From Palaemon carinicauda (lineage: Eukaryota; Arthropoda; Malacostraca; Decapoda; Palaemonidae): a stretch of 64,000 nucleotides of DNA. Made by a program: the position numbers and the translations under genes. The number at the start of each line of letters is the position of its first letter. Within the stretch, counting starts at the first letter, position 1. The notes under the pieces were generated by a model that saw only the letters and a program-made list of their open reading frames with translations, searched no databases and was not told the origin of the DNA. The stretch lies in assembly GCF_036898095.1 (NCBI RefSeq), contig NC_090746.1, forward strand, positions 112,516,607 to 112,580,606, in the 5' to 3' direction. This document shows positions 32,576 to 44,041 of the stretch, piece by piece.

Positions 32576-34362
32576 TGGATTCTTTAAGGAACGAATCCCC
32601 ATCCCCTGGATACGCTGACTCTCCCCCGGCACTGTTGACGACCTCTGCTAATGGGATAAGGGAAAGCTCTGTTGATGACCTCGGAACGGGAAAGGACCAT
32701 TCTACTGATATTTCTAAATCAAGTAATTTGGGTAACACAAGGAAACTTCGAATCCTCCTTGTTACACGAATTTCAATAGACAAATTATGATGATCTATGT
32801 AAAGCATTTGAATGCTATGGATGCTTAAAAGAAATAAGGATGAAACTTGAAGCTGAAACTTGGGATTCATGGATATCTCATAGTAGTTATGACGAAGCAT
32901 TTAGTGCAATAAGTAACTTGAATAATATTAAAATTAATAACTTGAATGTCGCGGCTGCTCTCTGCGATAAGGTACCAAAAGATTTGGATGTGTACAGGCC
33001 TGCCGATTGGTTGGAAAAAGACGCAGATTTGGTTATGCCCTCCCAGAGAAATCCAAAACCACCGATGTGGCTTATAGCTGAATCAAAGGGGGTTACAGGG
33101 AATTATTTTAAAATATGCAAATTGATTCAGAAAAAAGTAGGAACTATTGCACCAGGCGATAAATCTCGTTTCGGAAAAAATAGTTTCCTTATCCATGCCA
33201 AATCCAGTACGCAGTCGGTAATATTGTCCAATATGAAAATAAGTAATGATGACATTAAGTTAGATGTCAAACCCCACCTAAATTTTAGCTACGGAAGGGG
33301 CGTAGTTTTTAACAGAGATCTATATGATTTTACAGAGGAGGAGATACTGGCCGTGTGTCCATTAAATGTATGGAAAGTTCATAAAGTCCCAGGTACATCA
33401 AGGATAATCCTTACGTTCCAGGATGCTGATGTACCTTTTCATATTATTATCGAGAACGAAAGGATTAAAGTAAGACCCTTCAAGCAGAAGCCATTGCAAT
33501 GCTTTAATTGTTTTAAATTTGGGCACCCGTCCAAAGTTTGCAAAAATGAGAAGATGTGTGGTATTTGCTCCAAATCTTACCATGGAGAGTGTGCACTTGG
33601 AGCCAGGTGTTTAAATTGCAGCTCGAATCACAAATCCACAGACAAGAGCTGCGAGCTATATAAGTTGGAGGAAGCTGCCCTCAACAAATCAAACTTAGAA
33701 CATATAAGTGTGACCCATGCCAAAAGACTATTAAATAAATCAAATACATATGCTAAGGCATTAAAATCAAACCAACCTAGCGCTGCCAATAGCTCAAAAA
33801 AAAGTATACTATCTGACAAAATGTCAAATAACGAGGTAACTATATTACCTCCTGAGGCTTTACCACGGTGTATTAACACTAGGTCATTGCCCATTGCTGT
33901 ACAGCCTTCAGCCGCCATTACAAAAAGTAATACAAACCTCTCTCAGGCCATGTCCTTGCCTGATCTGATGGAGGTTCCACTTAAGACTAACTTACCTGAG
34001 CACCTGCTGTGGGAAAGGTGCAAAAACCTCGAATCCCACCATCTATTAATCGCAAAAGAGAGAGACCTCCATCTCTCTCTCCACCCTCCATTAGAAACGT
34101 TAAGGTTATGACATCAAATAAATTTGATGTTTTGTCTGTTGATGTTTCTAATGAACCAGAAGATGGACTGAATAAATCAGAAATTCAAGTTGAGGTCCAC
34201 CATCCACCTCAACAAATAGATAAAAAGAATACAAAGAAAAACACAAATGTAAAACCCAACATAACAAGACCACCTCTGAAGAAACCTACTGGTAATAATG
34301 TTAAATTAAAAACTGCTAATGGGAAGACCTCATCCAAGATGTCTTCCAGAAATAATCCATAG
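32576..34362 (+). pseudogene. I-LINE a ORF1 (Gag-like, two frameshifts)
   Basis: Same protein as I-LINE b ORF1 but diverged. Starts MDSLRNESPSPGYADSPPAL; a small deletion near 32785 shifts the frame, and the main part continues in the frame of 32840-34111. It contains the three knuckles CFNCFKFGHPSKVC, CGICSKSYHGEC and CLNCSSNHKSTDKSC (about 33501-33650). A second deletion near 33995 shifts the frame again for the Lys-rich C-terminus, which ends at TAG 34360-34362. Non-functional. Confidence 0.85.
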
Positions 34363-34376
34363 TTTTCTCCTCCATT

Positions 34377-37300
34377 TTGCAATGGAACTGTCAGGGTTTG
34401 AGGGCGAAATATGAAGAACTTAAGCTCCTAATTCATGAGCATTCCCCCATAATTGTATGTCTACCGGAAAGTATGCTTGATTCTAACACTCCTAGTCCTC
34501 GAGAGTATGTTAGCTATAGAACACCAAATAATCAACAAGCAGGGAGCCATGGCGGAAGTCTCATGTACATTCGTCGAGATGTTCCCCAAATACCCATGTC
34601 TATACGTACAACCCTGCAGGCAGTTGTTGTACAAATTGATATAGGGAGAAAATATACAATATGCTCTCTGTACTTACCTCCAAATGATAATATTTTATAT
34701 GATGATTTAGCAGAGGTCATTCAACAACTCCCTCAACCTTTTCTCTTACTGGGAGATATGAATGGTAGACATCCTTTATGGGGTGATGTTTTGGCCAACA
34801 CAAGGGGCAATATTATCTCATCAATTGTGGAGAATGAGGAAGTGGGACTCCTTAATACAGGAGAGCCCACACACTTCCATGTTCAGACAGGTACTTTGTC
34901 ATGCATTGACCTTTCAATTGCAAGCTCTAACTGCCTTCTTGATTTTGATTGGAGGACATTAGATGATTGGCATACTAGTGATCATGCACCAATCATTATA
35001 AACACCAACAAGGGTCCGCCTTTGCAAAGATCGCCACGTTGTAATCTAGACAAGGCAGACTGGGTTAAATTTTCTGAGCTAAGTGAAATCGAAGGGAGAG
35101 CAGAACAGTTTGAAAGTGTTGATGATGCCATAGACCTACTGAATGGAACTCTTCATACAGCAGGAGTCAATTCAATTTCCAAAACAACAGGGTTATTCAA
35201 ACGACGACCAGTCCCGTGGTGGTCTTCAGAACTAACTGCACTCCACAGAGCCACAAGAAGATCTCTAACACGATTGCGTAGACGCAGAACTGATGAGAAT
35301 TTAACTATGTACAAGAAATGTAGAGCACAGTTCCGTCGTGCCATGAAAGAAGCAAGGCGCCAGTCATGGATGTCTTTTGTTTCCTCCATTAACAGTAGAA
35401 CACCACCATCTTCTGTGTGGAGGAAAGTAAAAAAGATAGCTGGCAAATTCACCCCCAACCCACCACCAGTGTTGAAGGTGAATGGCCAGTATGTAACTGA
35501 AGCAAATGAAGTTAGCAATGCCCTGGCTAATAATTTTTCAAATGTATCCAGCAAGTGTGAAGGAGCCCCTGGTCACCAGTATAGGAGCACTGAAGAAAAG
35601 AAAATTTTAAATTTTGCAACAGGAAGGGAAGAGTCGTATAATTCTCCTTTCACTGAAAGAGAATTTGATTCCGCACTTGCTCATTGCAACGATACAGCCC
35701 CTGGACCCGATGGAATTCCATATGCAATGATTAAACATGTACATTTTAATACAAAGCTATTTATTTTAAGCATTATTAATAGAATATGGCATGATCATAG
35801 TTACCCAAGTGTTTGGGAACTAGCCATTATTTTAGCCTTTTTAAAACCCGGTAAAGACAAGTTTTTAGCAGCAAACTATCTTCCTATTGCATTGACATCT
35901 TGTTTATGTAAAATCATGGAGAAGATGGTCAATGCAAGGCTGATATGGTACCTTGAAAAGAAAGGTATTTTATCACCGATTCAATGTGGATTCCGAAAAA
36001 TGCACTCAACGACTGATGTGTTGATACGACTTGAGTCTTCTGTTTGTGAAGCCTTTGCTTCCAAACAGCACCATGTTACAGTATTTTTTGACCTTGAAAA
36101 GGCATGATACCACATGGAGATATGGTATTCTTAAAACCATTCATGAATTGGGATTGAGAGGAGAGCTGCCACTATTTATTCAGGCATTTCTTTCACGTAG
36201 AGTTTTTCAAGTGAGAGTGGGGGAAACTCTATCAGAGAGTAAGTGCCAGGAAGAAGGAGTTCCTCAGGGTAGTGTGCTGAGTGTAACCCTTTTTGCACTA
36301 GCAATTAATGGGATATCCTCAGCCATTCTCCAGGATGTTCTCTCAACATTATTTGTGGATGATCTCTCAATATCATTTGCTGGCACTAGAATGGCAATGG
36401 TTGAGAGAAAAATCCAACTCTCTATTGATAAAATTATCCAGTGGGCTGACATGAATGGATTTAAGTTCTCGACAAGTAAAACTACCATTGTCCATTTTTG
36501 TCGTATCCGGGGAGTACATCCAGACCCGGATATATACATTAAAGGTCAACGGATACCATGTGTATCGGAAACCAAATTTTTAGGTTTGATATTTGACTGT
36601 AGACTTACATGGGTTTCTCACCTAAAAGCGCTAAAAGCTAAATGTGTTGAAGCTCTGAATATCTTAAAAGTATTGTCCCATACATCATGGGGGGCAGACC
36701 GCAATACTATTTTAGAATTATACAAGGCCTTGATTTTTTCCAAAATTAGTTATGGTTGTGAGGTATATTCTTCAGCTACCCCAAGCCGGTTAAAAATATT
36801 AGACTCGATACATCATGCAGCTATTAGATTGTCTACTGGAGCTTTTAAAACCTCGCCTATCCCAAGTCTCCTTGTTGATGCTGGAGATTTACCTCTAGAC
36901 CTTTACCGAATGTCTTCCATTCTTCGGTATTGGTTTAGATTGCAAAGACTCCCTAACTCTCTAGCCTTTCAGACTGCAAGCCTTGTAAGACAAGCATCAT
37001 ACTTTGAGTTGCACCCTAAATCTCCTTAACCTTATGGCTTTCGGGTGAAACGATTATTAGATAGTCTGGATATAATTAGAAATAAGGTACTTCCATTCAA
37101 GGTATCATCAACGCCTCCATGGAAGTTACCAGAGATATCTTTTTGTAAATATTTTATTGGAGATAAGAAGAATATGCCAGACCTAGAAGCCAGGTCTCTT
37201 TTTAATGAACATGTTAAAGAACATAGAGGATCAACTTTTATCTATACTGATGGCTCCAAATCTGATGCTGGCGTTGGATTTGGAGTATATAATAATGGTT

Positions 37301-37449
37301 TTAATTGTAGAGATGCACTTCCTCTGACCGCTTCCATATTTACTGCCGAACTGTATGGCATATTAACCGCTATTGAGAAAATAGCGTTGGAGAAGGAGGG
37401 TAATTTTACAATTTTTAGTGATGCAAGGAGTGTCCTTCAAGCTATGGAA
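34377..37449 (+). pseudogene. I-LINE a ORF2, first part (frameshift, stop, then interrupted)
   Basis: Endonuclease and reverse transcriptase nearly identical to I-LINE b. A 2-nt deletion in the RT motif A codons (AAGGCATGATACC for AAGGCATATGATACC, near 36104) shifts the frame, and a CAA-to-TAA change stops it at 37027-37029. Motif B reads GVPQGSVLS (intact here) and the catalytic FVDD is at about 36353-36364. RNase H begins at about 37240 (IYTDGSKSDAGVG, FTAELYG) and is cut after SVLQAME by I-LINE c. The second part is at 44042-44656. Confidence 0.87.
37436..37449. repeat. Target-site duplication of I-LINE c (left)
   Basis: TTCAAGCTATGGAA within I-LINE a ORF2, repeated exactly at 44028-44041. 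Confidence 0.92.
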
Positions 37450-37488
37450 CCCTCTTAACGAGAGAATGCCTTGATGAAGTCATTGGGC

Positions 37489-37518
37489 TTCAGCACGGCA
37501 TATCATTCCCGTGCTGAA
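37489..37518 (+). other. 5'-end RNA stem-loop of I-LINE c
   Basis: TTCAGCACGG/CCGTGCTGAA, a perfect 10-bp stem at the same distance from the element start as in the other subfamily, although the flanking 5'UTRs have diverged. Confidence 0.65.
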
Positions 37519-38221
37519 GGCTTGTGACGGGCAAGAGGGCTCTCGAACTGGGGAATTTCTTTTCCTCAGTTTGACTCTAAATTTCTCTCATTCTTTTTCT
37601 ATTACCTCTTATTGCTTATTCCTCCTTCATAATTATCAGCTGTCTCCAACCTTGCTGTCAAAACTCTTTTACCCATTTCACTGTCCAGGTTTTTTAGAGG
37701 GGACATTGTATCCATGATCGGTTTTTATTTCAAAATCAATTGTGGGAGCTGTGGTGGTCTTGCCAACTGCCCGAAAATGTTTGGACACCTAGGAGTGTCA
37801 GTATTCCCATACTGGCACGCGGAACTATCTCTTAGGAAATTTGGCCTTCGGATTCCAGGGGTTGGCGATTTTATAGAGATAGGACTCTCGGCATTCTGTC
37901 CGGTTTGCCTGCCACTATGATTAGAGTGGGGATGATTGTATTCATGAAATGCTCTCAGTCCCATCAAGCGGGTTTGGCATACACTTGAGCCACTCTAATC
38001 ATAGTGGTACCATCCCTTTGTGGTAGGGTAGGGAGTGGACATTTGGTAAGCAGCTTTCACAGGTGTCATTGGTGGAGAAATTAATTCCAGGAAAGGCTAA
38101 CGGTGTCTTCTTTGGAATTTCAGACAGTCTTAATTTTTCTCTCCCTTAAACTATATTTTTTTCCATTGTTTTTTTTTTTCATTGTTATTATGACCCCTTC
38201 CCTCCCCCTGAAAAATAATTA

Positions 38222-40069
38222 ATGAGTAAACTTAATATTTCCCGTACCCCTGGATCAAATGGCGAACCCCAGACACCGTTGACGACTTCTGCTTGTTTAA
38301 ATAGGGAAAGCTCTGTTGACAACCTCGGCAATAAAAAGGATTCCTCCAACAATACTTTTTTGACCAGTGTTGTTAAAGACAATTTATCGGCACTGGTGGA
38401 AAATGATGCTTGTAATAACCGTAATACTTTACTCTCTGGTTCTGGCTCATTACCAGATCCAACAAAAAATCTGAAAATTCTCCACTTAAAAAACATACCA
38501 ATTGGTTGTAGCTATGACATAATTCATGAAGCCTTCTGTAGATTTGGAGCAATCAAAGAAATTTTAATGGAGCTTAATGGTAGTAAAGGCTTTTGGGAAG
38601 CTTGGGTATCATTTTCAAGTTTTGAGATTGCTTTAGAAGCAAATAAAAATTTAGAGAGCATAAAAATTGACAATTGTTTGATTTCTGGGGCTTTATGTGA
38701 TAAAGCACCAAGACACCTAGAGGTATATAAACCAGAAGAATGGATGGAAAAAGAAATAGAGCATAGACTTCCAGAAGTAAGAACCCCCAAGCCCCCAACA
38801 TGGATAATTGCATCTGGAAAGATAGATAATTATAACTATTATAAGATGAGTAAATTTATACAAAAAAAAGTTGGTTTAATTAAAAGTAAGGATATTAGTA
38901 GATACGGTAAGCAATCTGTTTTGATTAATGCAAAATCAGATACTCAAGCTCACATGCTTTGTGGCATGAAGATTGCAGAAATTGATCCTATTAAGGATAT
39001 TAAACCACATATGAGCTTCAGCTATGGTAAAGGAGTAGTTTTTGATAAAGATCTATATGAATTCTCAGAACCAGAAATTCTGGACATGTGCCCTGCTAAT
39101 GTTTGGAAAGTAAGTAAGATTCCTCAAACAAGCATGGTAGTTTTAACATTTGAAACCCCTGTTATACCAGATCATATAATTATTGAGAATGAAAGAGTAC
39201 GTGTTCGAGAATATAAACCTAGGCCTTTACAATGCTTTAATTGTTTCAAGTACGGTCACCCTTCCCGGTACTGCAATAATACGAAGATCTGTATTAACTG
39301 TTCTTTGTTAGAACATGGCCAATGCAACAGAGATACAACCTGTGCAAACTGTAAAGATAATCATAAACCAAATGATAAAAGATGTAGAGAATACAAGAAT
39401 GAAGAAGCTGCAATCTTGAAAGCAAATGCTGAACATATAAGTGTAGGTTATGCAAAGCATTTACTCAATCGGCAACTTAATTTTGCTCGCGCGGTTAAGA
39501 TGCCAACAAAAGATTATAATCCACTACCCCTTACTACCACAGGGGGACCAGTGGCAGCACCTGGCCCGTCAGGTGCATCTCCCTTAGTGGTAGTAGCCCA
39601 GCCATCTGGGTCAAGTGCTCAGGCTATAAAAGCCAGAGCACAAACCTCCAAAGAGGTCAATATGGTGTCCAACACACCAAAAGTATTGTCACCGATAGGA
39701 GCATCTCCCCTAGAGGTAGTAGCCCAGCCTTCTGGGTTAAGTGCTCGAACTGTTGAAGTTCTAGCACAATCCTCCAAGGAAGCCAATGTGGCTTCCACCA
39801 CCTTAAATGTATTGTCTCAGGCAGAATCTCTACCTGATTTAATGGAGATTGGAAAACAAGATCTTCCAAAGAGGAAAAGGTCCCCATCATCCTCACCTTC
39901 ATCTAAGTCAGGTAAGTGCCCTACTGCTCATGATCCTAAGGTTGACTCTTATAAAGATCCTAGAAAGAAAGAAAAGAAGAGTGGTGGCCTAGTAAAGCCT
40001 TCCATCTCCAGGCCTTACATGGCTTCATCTGAAAAGTCCCAAAAGACAAATGAGACAAAGAAAAAATAA
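38222..40069 (+). CDS. I-LINE c ORF1: Gag-like nucleic-acid-binding protein
   Basis: 615 residues, uninterrupted. Starts MSKLNISRTPGSNGEPQTPL. An RRM-like segment spans about residues 80-150 (LKILHLKNIPIGCSYDIIHE, then AFCRFGAIKEILMEL). Three Cys-His knuckles lie at about 340-390: CFNCFKYGHPSRYC (CX2CX4HX4C), CINCSLLEHGQC and CANCKDNHKPNDKRC. The C-terminal 200 residues are low-complexity, rich in Ser, Pro, Ala and Lys, with two related repeats (GASPLVVVAQPSGSSA and GASPLEVVAQPSGLSA). Such proteins coat the element RNA to form the transposition particle. ORF2 follows in the same frame after TAA and three codons. Confidence 0.9.
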   Translation: MSKLNISRTPGSNGEPQTPLTTSACLNRESSVDNLGNKKDSSNNTFLTSVVKDNLSALVENDACNNRNTLLSGSGSLPDPTKNLKILHLKNIPIGCSYDIIHEAFCRFGAIKEILMELNGSKGFWEAWVSFSSFEIALEANKNLESIKIDNCLISGALCDKAPRHLEVYKPEEWMEKEIEHRLPEVRTPKPPTWIIASGKIDNYNYYKMSKFIQKKVGLIKSKDISRYGKQSVLINAKSDTQAHMLCGMKIAEIDPIKDIKPHMSFSYGKGVVFDKDLYEFSEPEILDMCPANVWKVSKIPQTSMVVLTFETPVIPDHIIIENERVRVREYKPRPLQCFNCFKYGHPSRYCNNTKICINCSLLEHGQCNRDTTCANCKDNHKPNDKRCREYKNEEAAILKANAEHISVGYAKHLLNRQLNFARAVKMPTKDYNPLPLTTTGGPVAAPGPSGASPLVVVAQPSGSSAQAIKARAQTSKEVNMVSNTPKVLSPIGASPLEVVAQPSGLSARTVEVLAQSSKEANVASTTLNVLSQAESLPDLMEIGKQDLPKRKRSPSSSPSSKSGKCPTAHDPKVDSYKDPRKKEKKSGGLVKPSISRPYMASSEKSQKTNETKKK

Positions 40070-40078
40070 CAAAAGATA

Positions 40079-43000
40079 ATGTCTATCATCCAGTGGAATT
40101 GCAGAGGTCTAAGTACTAGCATTGAGCAAATAAAAACTTTAACCAGGGACTCAGACACGAAGGTAATTTGCCTACAGGAAACCAAGATCAGTGACAAACC
40201 ATTTAATCCTGGACTCAATTATCATTTTTGTAGATCCCCTCCTTTGCAAGCTGCAAGAGCTCAAGGTGGTACAGGTTTTATTATTCACAAATCTGTAAAA
40301 TTTGAAACAATCCCACTCAATACACCACTACAGGCATGTGCAGTTAGAACTCATATCGGGAAAAAAATTACTTTATGCTCGCTATATATTGAACCATCCT
40401 TAGAACTTTTCCTCTTAGATCATGCTGGTAATCGAAGAAGGCTTAGACTTTCTGACCTCCAAGACTTGATCAATCAGCTTCCTGCCCCTTTTATTTTAAT
40501 GGGTGATTTTAATGCAAAGCATACTTTATGGGGTGGAAATGTGTGCGATAGATGGGGTAATCTTGTTGAAGAATTAATCGACAACAATGATGTAATACTA
40601 ATGAATGATGGTTCTCCAACTAGGTATGATGTATTCCACAACTCTACATCAGCCATTGATTTGTCAATCTGTTCCTCATCCATTCGATTGGACTACCTTT
40701 GGTCAGTAAATGAACACCTACATGGCAGTGACCATTGGCCAATAATGTTAAATTATGTCCATAATCTTCCTTCTCAGTGTCCACCAAAATGGAAGATAGA
40801 TGAGGCAGACTGGGCAGCTTATGAAAACTGTTCACACACTGATAAAGAATATGATGAATTTACATCTCCAGTGCATGCCTATCAACATCTTGAAAATATT
40901 ATTGATGATAATGCTAGCAAGTTTATACCTAAAACATGCGGTTTACCTCATCGCTCTGTAGTTCCTTGGTGGAGTAAAGAATGTGCCAACGCAAGAAAAG
41001 TGACCCGAACTTGCTTCAAAAGATACTTGAGGACAAACTATTTAGCAGATAGAATAGCATATCTCAGAGCCTGTGCCAAACAAAAAAGAATTTTTAAAAA
41101 AGCAAAGAGAGCATCTTGGAAGAAATATATATCTAATATTAATACCAAAACTCCTTCAAAGGAAATATGGGACAAGATTAGAAAACTTCAAGGTAAATTC
41201 GTCCCTAAGCCTCTACCAATATTAAGGGAAAATAATAGATATATATCTGACCCCAAAGATGTAGCAGAGGTTCTTGCTAAGCACTTTGCTCATGTATCAA
41301 GTGCTGAGAACTATTCCCCAGCATTTCAACAAATTAGAGCATCAACATCTGTTGTTCCTCCTGCTTCTTCAAATACTGAAGCTTTTAACCTGCCTTTTAG
41401 TATGGAGGAGATGCAAAATGCTATCTCCAGCTCTTCTTTAACTGCCCCAGGTGAGGATGGCATCCGGTATGAAATGATATCACATCTTCCAGTGGATACC
41501 AAGGAATTTTTATTAGAAACCTTTAATGGTCTATGGGCTTCCCATACATCTCCTGATTCCTGGCATACTTCAATTGTAATTCCAGGCCACAAGTCTGGTA
41601 AAGACCCAGAACTGCCATCTAGTTATAGGCCCATATCCTTGACCAGTTGCATATGCAAACTATTTGAGAGAATGATCAACAACAGACTTGTGTGGTATCT
41701 AGAATCAAAAAATCTTTTATCTAACAGACAGTTTGGTTTTAGGAAGAACCGAAGTACTCTGGACCCTTTGCTGATGTTATCAAGGGAAATTTCAAATGCT
41801 TTTTCTAACCAAAACCAGGTGGTGGGTGTCTTTTTTGACCTCGAAAAGGCATATGACACCACCTGGAGGGGTGGTATTTTAAAGCAATTGGCCTCGTGGG
41901 GTATAGGAGGACATATGTTCTCTTTTATTGAAGAATTTTTATCAAACCGCTCCATTAAAGTGAGAGTAGGGTCAGAACTATCTTCATCCTACATGCAAGA
42001 AGAAGGTGTCCCCCAAGGCAGCGTATTGAGTGTGACCTTGTTTGCTGTTGCAATTAATAGTCTCATTAGTCACATACCTCCTGGCATACAAGGATCACTA
42101 TTTGTCGATGACTTTGCAATTTATTGTAGTGGATCCTCTGCACTACAAGCATGCCAAAATCTTCAAATTGCAATAAATGCTGCTTCCGCATGGGCAAATT
42201 CTCGCGGATTCATGTTTTCTCCTCAGAAGACCAAAGCCATTCGCTTTACTCGTACTCGTAAAAGGGAAGAGATCCCCACCCTTTTCTTAAATGATTGTAT
42301 TTTGCCATATGAGGATAGTGTCAAGTTTCTTGGAGTCATTTTCGACAAGAAAATGAGTTTTGGTCCCCATATAAATGACCTATCTATCAGGGTTAAGAAG
42401 TCACTGAACATTCTGAAAGTGATATCGCATTTTGATTGGGGTGCTGATAGAACAACTTTGCTTAGAATTTATACATCTTTGTGTCTGAGCAAGTTAGACT
42501 ATGCATGCCAAATATATGGGTCAGCTACAAAGACTTTACTTGGAAAACTTGATATTGTTCACAATGCTGGGCTTCGCATCTGCACAGGTGCTTACAGAAC
42601 ATCTCCCATTGACAGTCTCTATGTTGATTCTGGCATACCTCCCCTTTCCATTCGCAGAGAGGAGTTGAGTTTGAGGTTTTTAGCTAGGTCCCTTGCTGTG
42701 AGAAACAATCCTAACTGTAAATATGTTAGGGCGCCTTTAGATCGGGCTCCTAACAGATCTAGAGTGCCTAAGCCTTTGGAAGTACAGCTGAAAAATGATG
42801 CTAGAGAAGTAGGCTTGTTAACAGCACAGATAGCAGAGGTAGGATATCCCAAGTCTCCTCCTTGGTGTAATCCACCTGTTAAAGTATGTTTTACGGCAGG
42901 AGGGAAAAATACCTTACCTAGTAGGGTAATGAAAAGTGAGTTTTTAAATCATGCTGCTCAACATCATGGGAAACATGTTTTTACAGATGGCTCCAAATCG

Positions 43001-43801
43001 GCTGCAGGAGTTGGAAGTGCAGCTGTGGTGGGGGATATTGTTATTAGAAGGAAACTCCCATCCTCTTGTTCAATTTTTACTGCTGAGCTGTACGCAATAA
43101 TTCTCGCAGTCCAACATATTTTTAAAAATGGCAACCAAAATAGTTTTTATACAATTTTTACGGATTCCAATAGTGTTTTACTCTCATTAAAACAAATTAT
43201 GCCAGGCCATCATCTAGTACAAGAGGTGCAGGACTGGTTAGTACTTCTGCAGTCTAGGAAGAGTATCAGTGTTCACTTCTGTTGGGTCCCTGCCCATGTT
43301 GGGGTGGATGGGAATGAACAAGTAGATAAGGCAGCAAAGGAAGCTTCAGGGCTAAGTAATCCATCCCCCTTGAGTATTCCTTACAAAGATCTTAGAAGTG
43401 AGATTCATCTTTACTGTAAAAATAAGTGGCAAGCTCGATGGTCTGAACGGACCACCAATACAAAATTGAAACAAATCCACCCATTGGTGGATAAATGGTC
43501 ATCTTGTAATTCTACAAGTAGAAGGGATACCATTATTTTAACTAGGCTGCGTATTGGCCATACACATGCAACGCACAATTATTTAATGAAGAGTGGGGAA
43601 GGGAGACAGGCCCCTCTTTGTAATACCTGTCAAGTGACAATGGATGTTAAACATATTTTAGTCGATTGTCCTGTTTTTAATCTCCAGAGGAGGACACATT
43701 TACTCCAGGACAAACCGTTAAGAGATATACTGGGGGAAAACTGTAATACCCTGAACTTGAGAAAATTTATACAAAGTATTGGGTTATATTACGAGCTATA
43801 A
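40079..43801 (+). CDS. I-LINE c ORF2: endonuclease, reverse transcriptase and RNase H
   Basis: 1240 residues, uninterrupted, with an ATG start. Endonuclease (about 1-235): IIQWNCRGLS, CLQETK, LMGDFNAKHTLWGG, GSDHWPIM. Reverse transcriptase (about 445-740): APGEDGIRYEMI, YRPISLTSCICKLFERMI, FGFRKNRSTLDPLL, FFDLEKAYDTTW (about 584-595), EEGVPQGSVLSVTLF and catalytic FVDD (about 674-677). RNase H (about 960-1090) has all acidic residues: FTDGSKS, FTAELYA, FTDSNSV, GNEQVDKAA, plus VPAHVGV. A C-terminal CNTCQVTMDVKHILVDC may bind zinc. The product would nick the target and copy the RNA in place. Confidence 0.93.
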   Translation: MSIIQWNCRGLSTSIEQIKTLTRDSDTKVICLQETKISDKPFNPGLNYHFCRSPPLQAARAQGGTGFIIHKSVKFETIPLNTPLQACAVRTHIGKKITLCSLYIEPSLELFLLDHAGNRRRLRLSDLQDLINQLPAPFILMGDFNAKHTLWGGNVCDRWGNLVEELIDNNDVILMNDGSPTRYDVFHNSTSAIDLSICSSSIRLDYLWSVNEHLHGSDHWPIMLNYVHNLPSQCPPKWKIDEADWAAYENCSHTDKEYDEFTSPVHAYQHLENIIDDNASKFIPKTCGLPHRSVVPWWSKECANARKVTRTCFKRYLRTNYLADRIAYLRACAKQKRIFKKAKRASWKKYISNINTKTPSKEIWDKIRKLQGKFVPKPLPILRENNRYISDPKDVAEVLAKHFAHVSSAENYSPAFQQIRASTSVVPPASSNTEAFNLPFSMEEMQNAISSSSLTAPGEDGIRYEMISHLPVDTKEFLLETFNGLWASHTSPDSWHTSIVIPGHKSGKDPELPSSYRPISLTSCICKLFERMINNRLVWYLESKNLLSNRQFGFRKNRSTLDPLLMLSREISNAFSNQNQVVGVFFDLEKAYDTTWRGGILKQLASWGIGGHMFSFIEEFLSNRSIKVRVGSELSSSYMQEEGVPQGSVLSVTLFAVAINSLISHIPPGIQGSLFVDDFAIYCSGSSALQACQNLQIAINAASAWANSRGFMFSPQKTKAIRFTRTRKREEIPTLFLNDCILPYEDSVKFLGVIFDKKMSFGPHINDLSIRVKKSLNILKVISHFDWGADRTTLLRIYTSLCLSKLDYACQIYGSATKTLLGKLDIVHNAGLRICTGAYRTSPIDSLYVDSGIPPLSIRREELSLRFLARSLAVRNNPNCKYVRAPLDRAPNRSRVPKPLEVQLKNDAREVGLLTAQIAEVGYPKSPPWCNPPVKVCFTAGGKNTLPSRVMKSEFLNHAAQHHGKHVFTDGSKSAAGVGSAAVVGDIVIRRKLPSSCSIFTAELYAIILAVQHIFKNGNQNSFYTIFTDSNSVLLSLKQIMPGHHLVQEVQDWLVLLQSRKSISVHFCWVPAHVGVDGNEQVDKAAKEASGLSNPSPLSIPYKDLRSEIHLYCKNKWQARWSERTTNTKLKQIHPLVDKWSSCNSTSRRDTIILTRLRIGHTHATHNYLMKSGEGRQAPLCNTCQVTMDVKHILVDCPVFNLQRRTHLLQDKPLRDILGENCNTLNLRKFIQSIGLYYEL

Positions 43802-44027
43802 TTGATTTTATTAATTTATTTATTTATTTTACCCTTTTAATCCCTATTTATTTCACATATAGATTTTATTGTATGAAAGTGTTACGATTTGTATTAAAGG
43901 TTAAAATGATACTAAATGTTGTGAGTGTACAGATATGATTGAATGATTTTAGTTATATAGCGCTGAATGGCCTTTGATGCCCCAGTGCTTGGCTTAATGC
44001 CTAAATCCCATATTCAATTCAATTCAA

Positions 44028-44041
44028 TTCAAGCTATGGAA
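44028..44041. repeat. Target-site duplication of I-LINE c (right)
   Basis: TTCAAGCTATGGAA, identical to 37436-37449; I-LINE a ORF2 resumes directly after it. Confidence 0.92.

Larger units (their letters stand above)
37450..44027 (+). mobile_element. I-LINE c: full-length I-clade LINE with both ORFs open
   Basis: 6.6-kb element of a different subfamily from I-LINEs a and b (proteins alignable but clearly diverged). It has a 5'UTR of 772 bp beginning CCCTCTTAACGAG, ORF1, a 9-nt gap, ORF2, a 3'UTR of about 200 bp and a tail of ATTCA-type repeats (44011-44030). The perfect 14-bp target-site duplication, full length and lack of stops suggest a young insertion and a possibly active source copy. 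Coordinates 37519-38221 hold only 5'UTR sequence. Confidence 0.92.
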
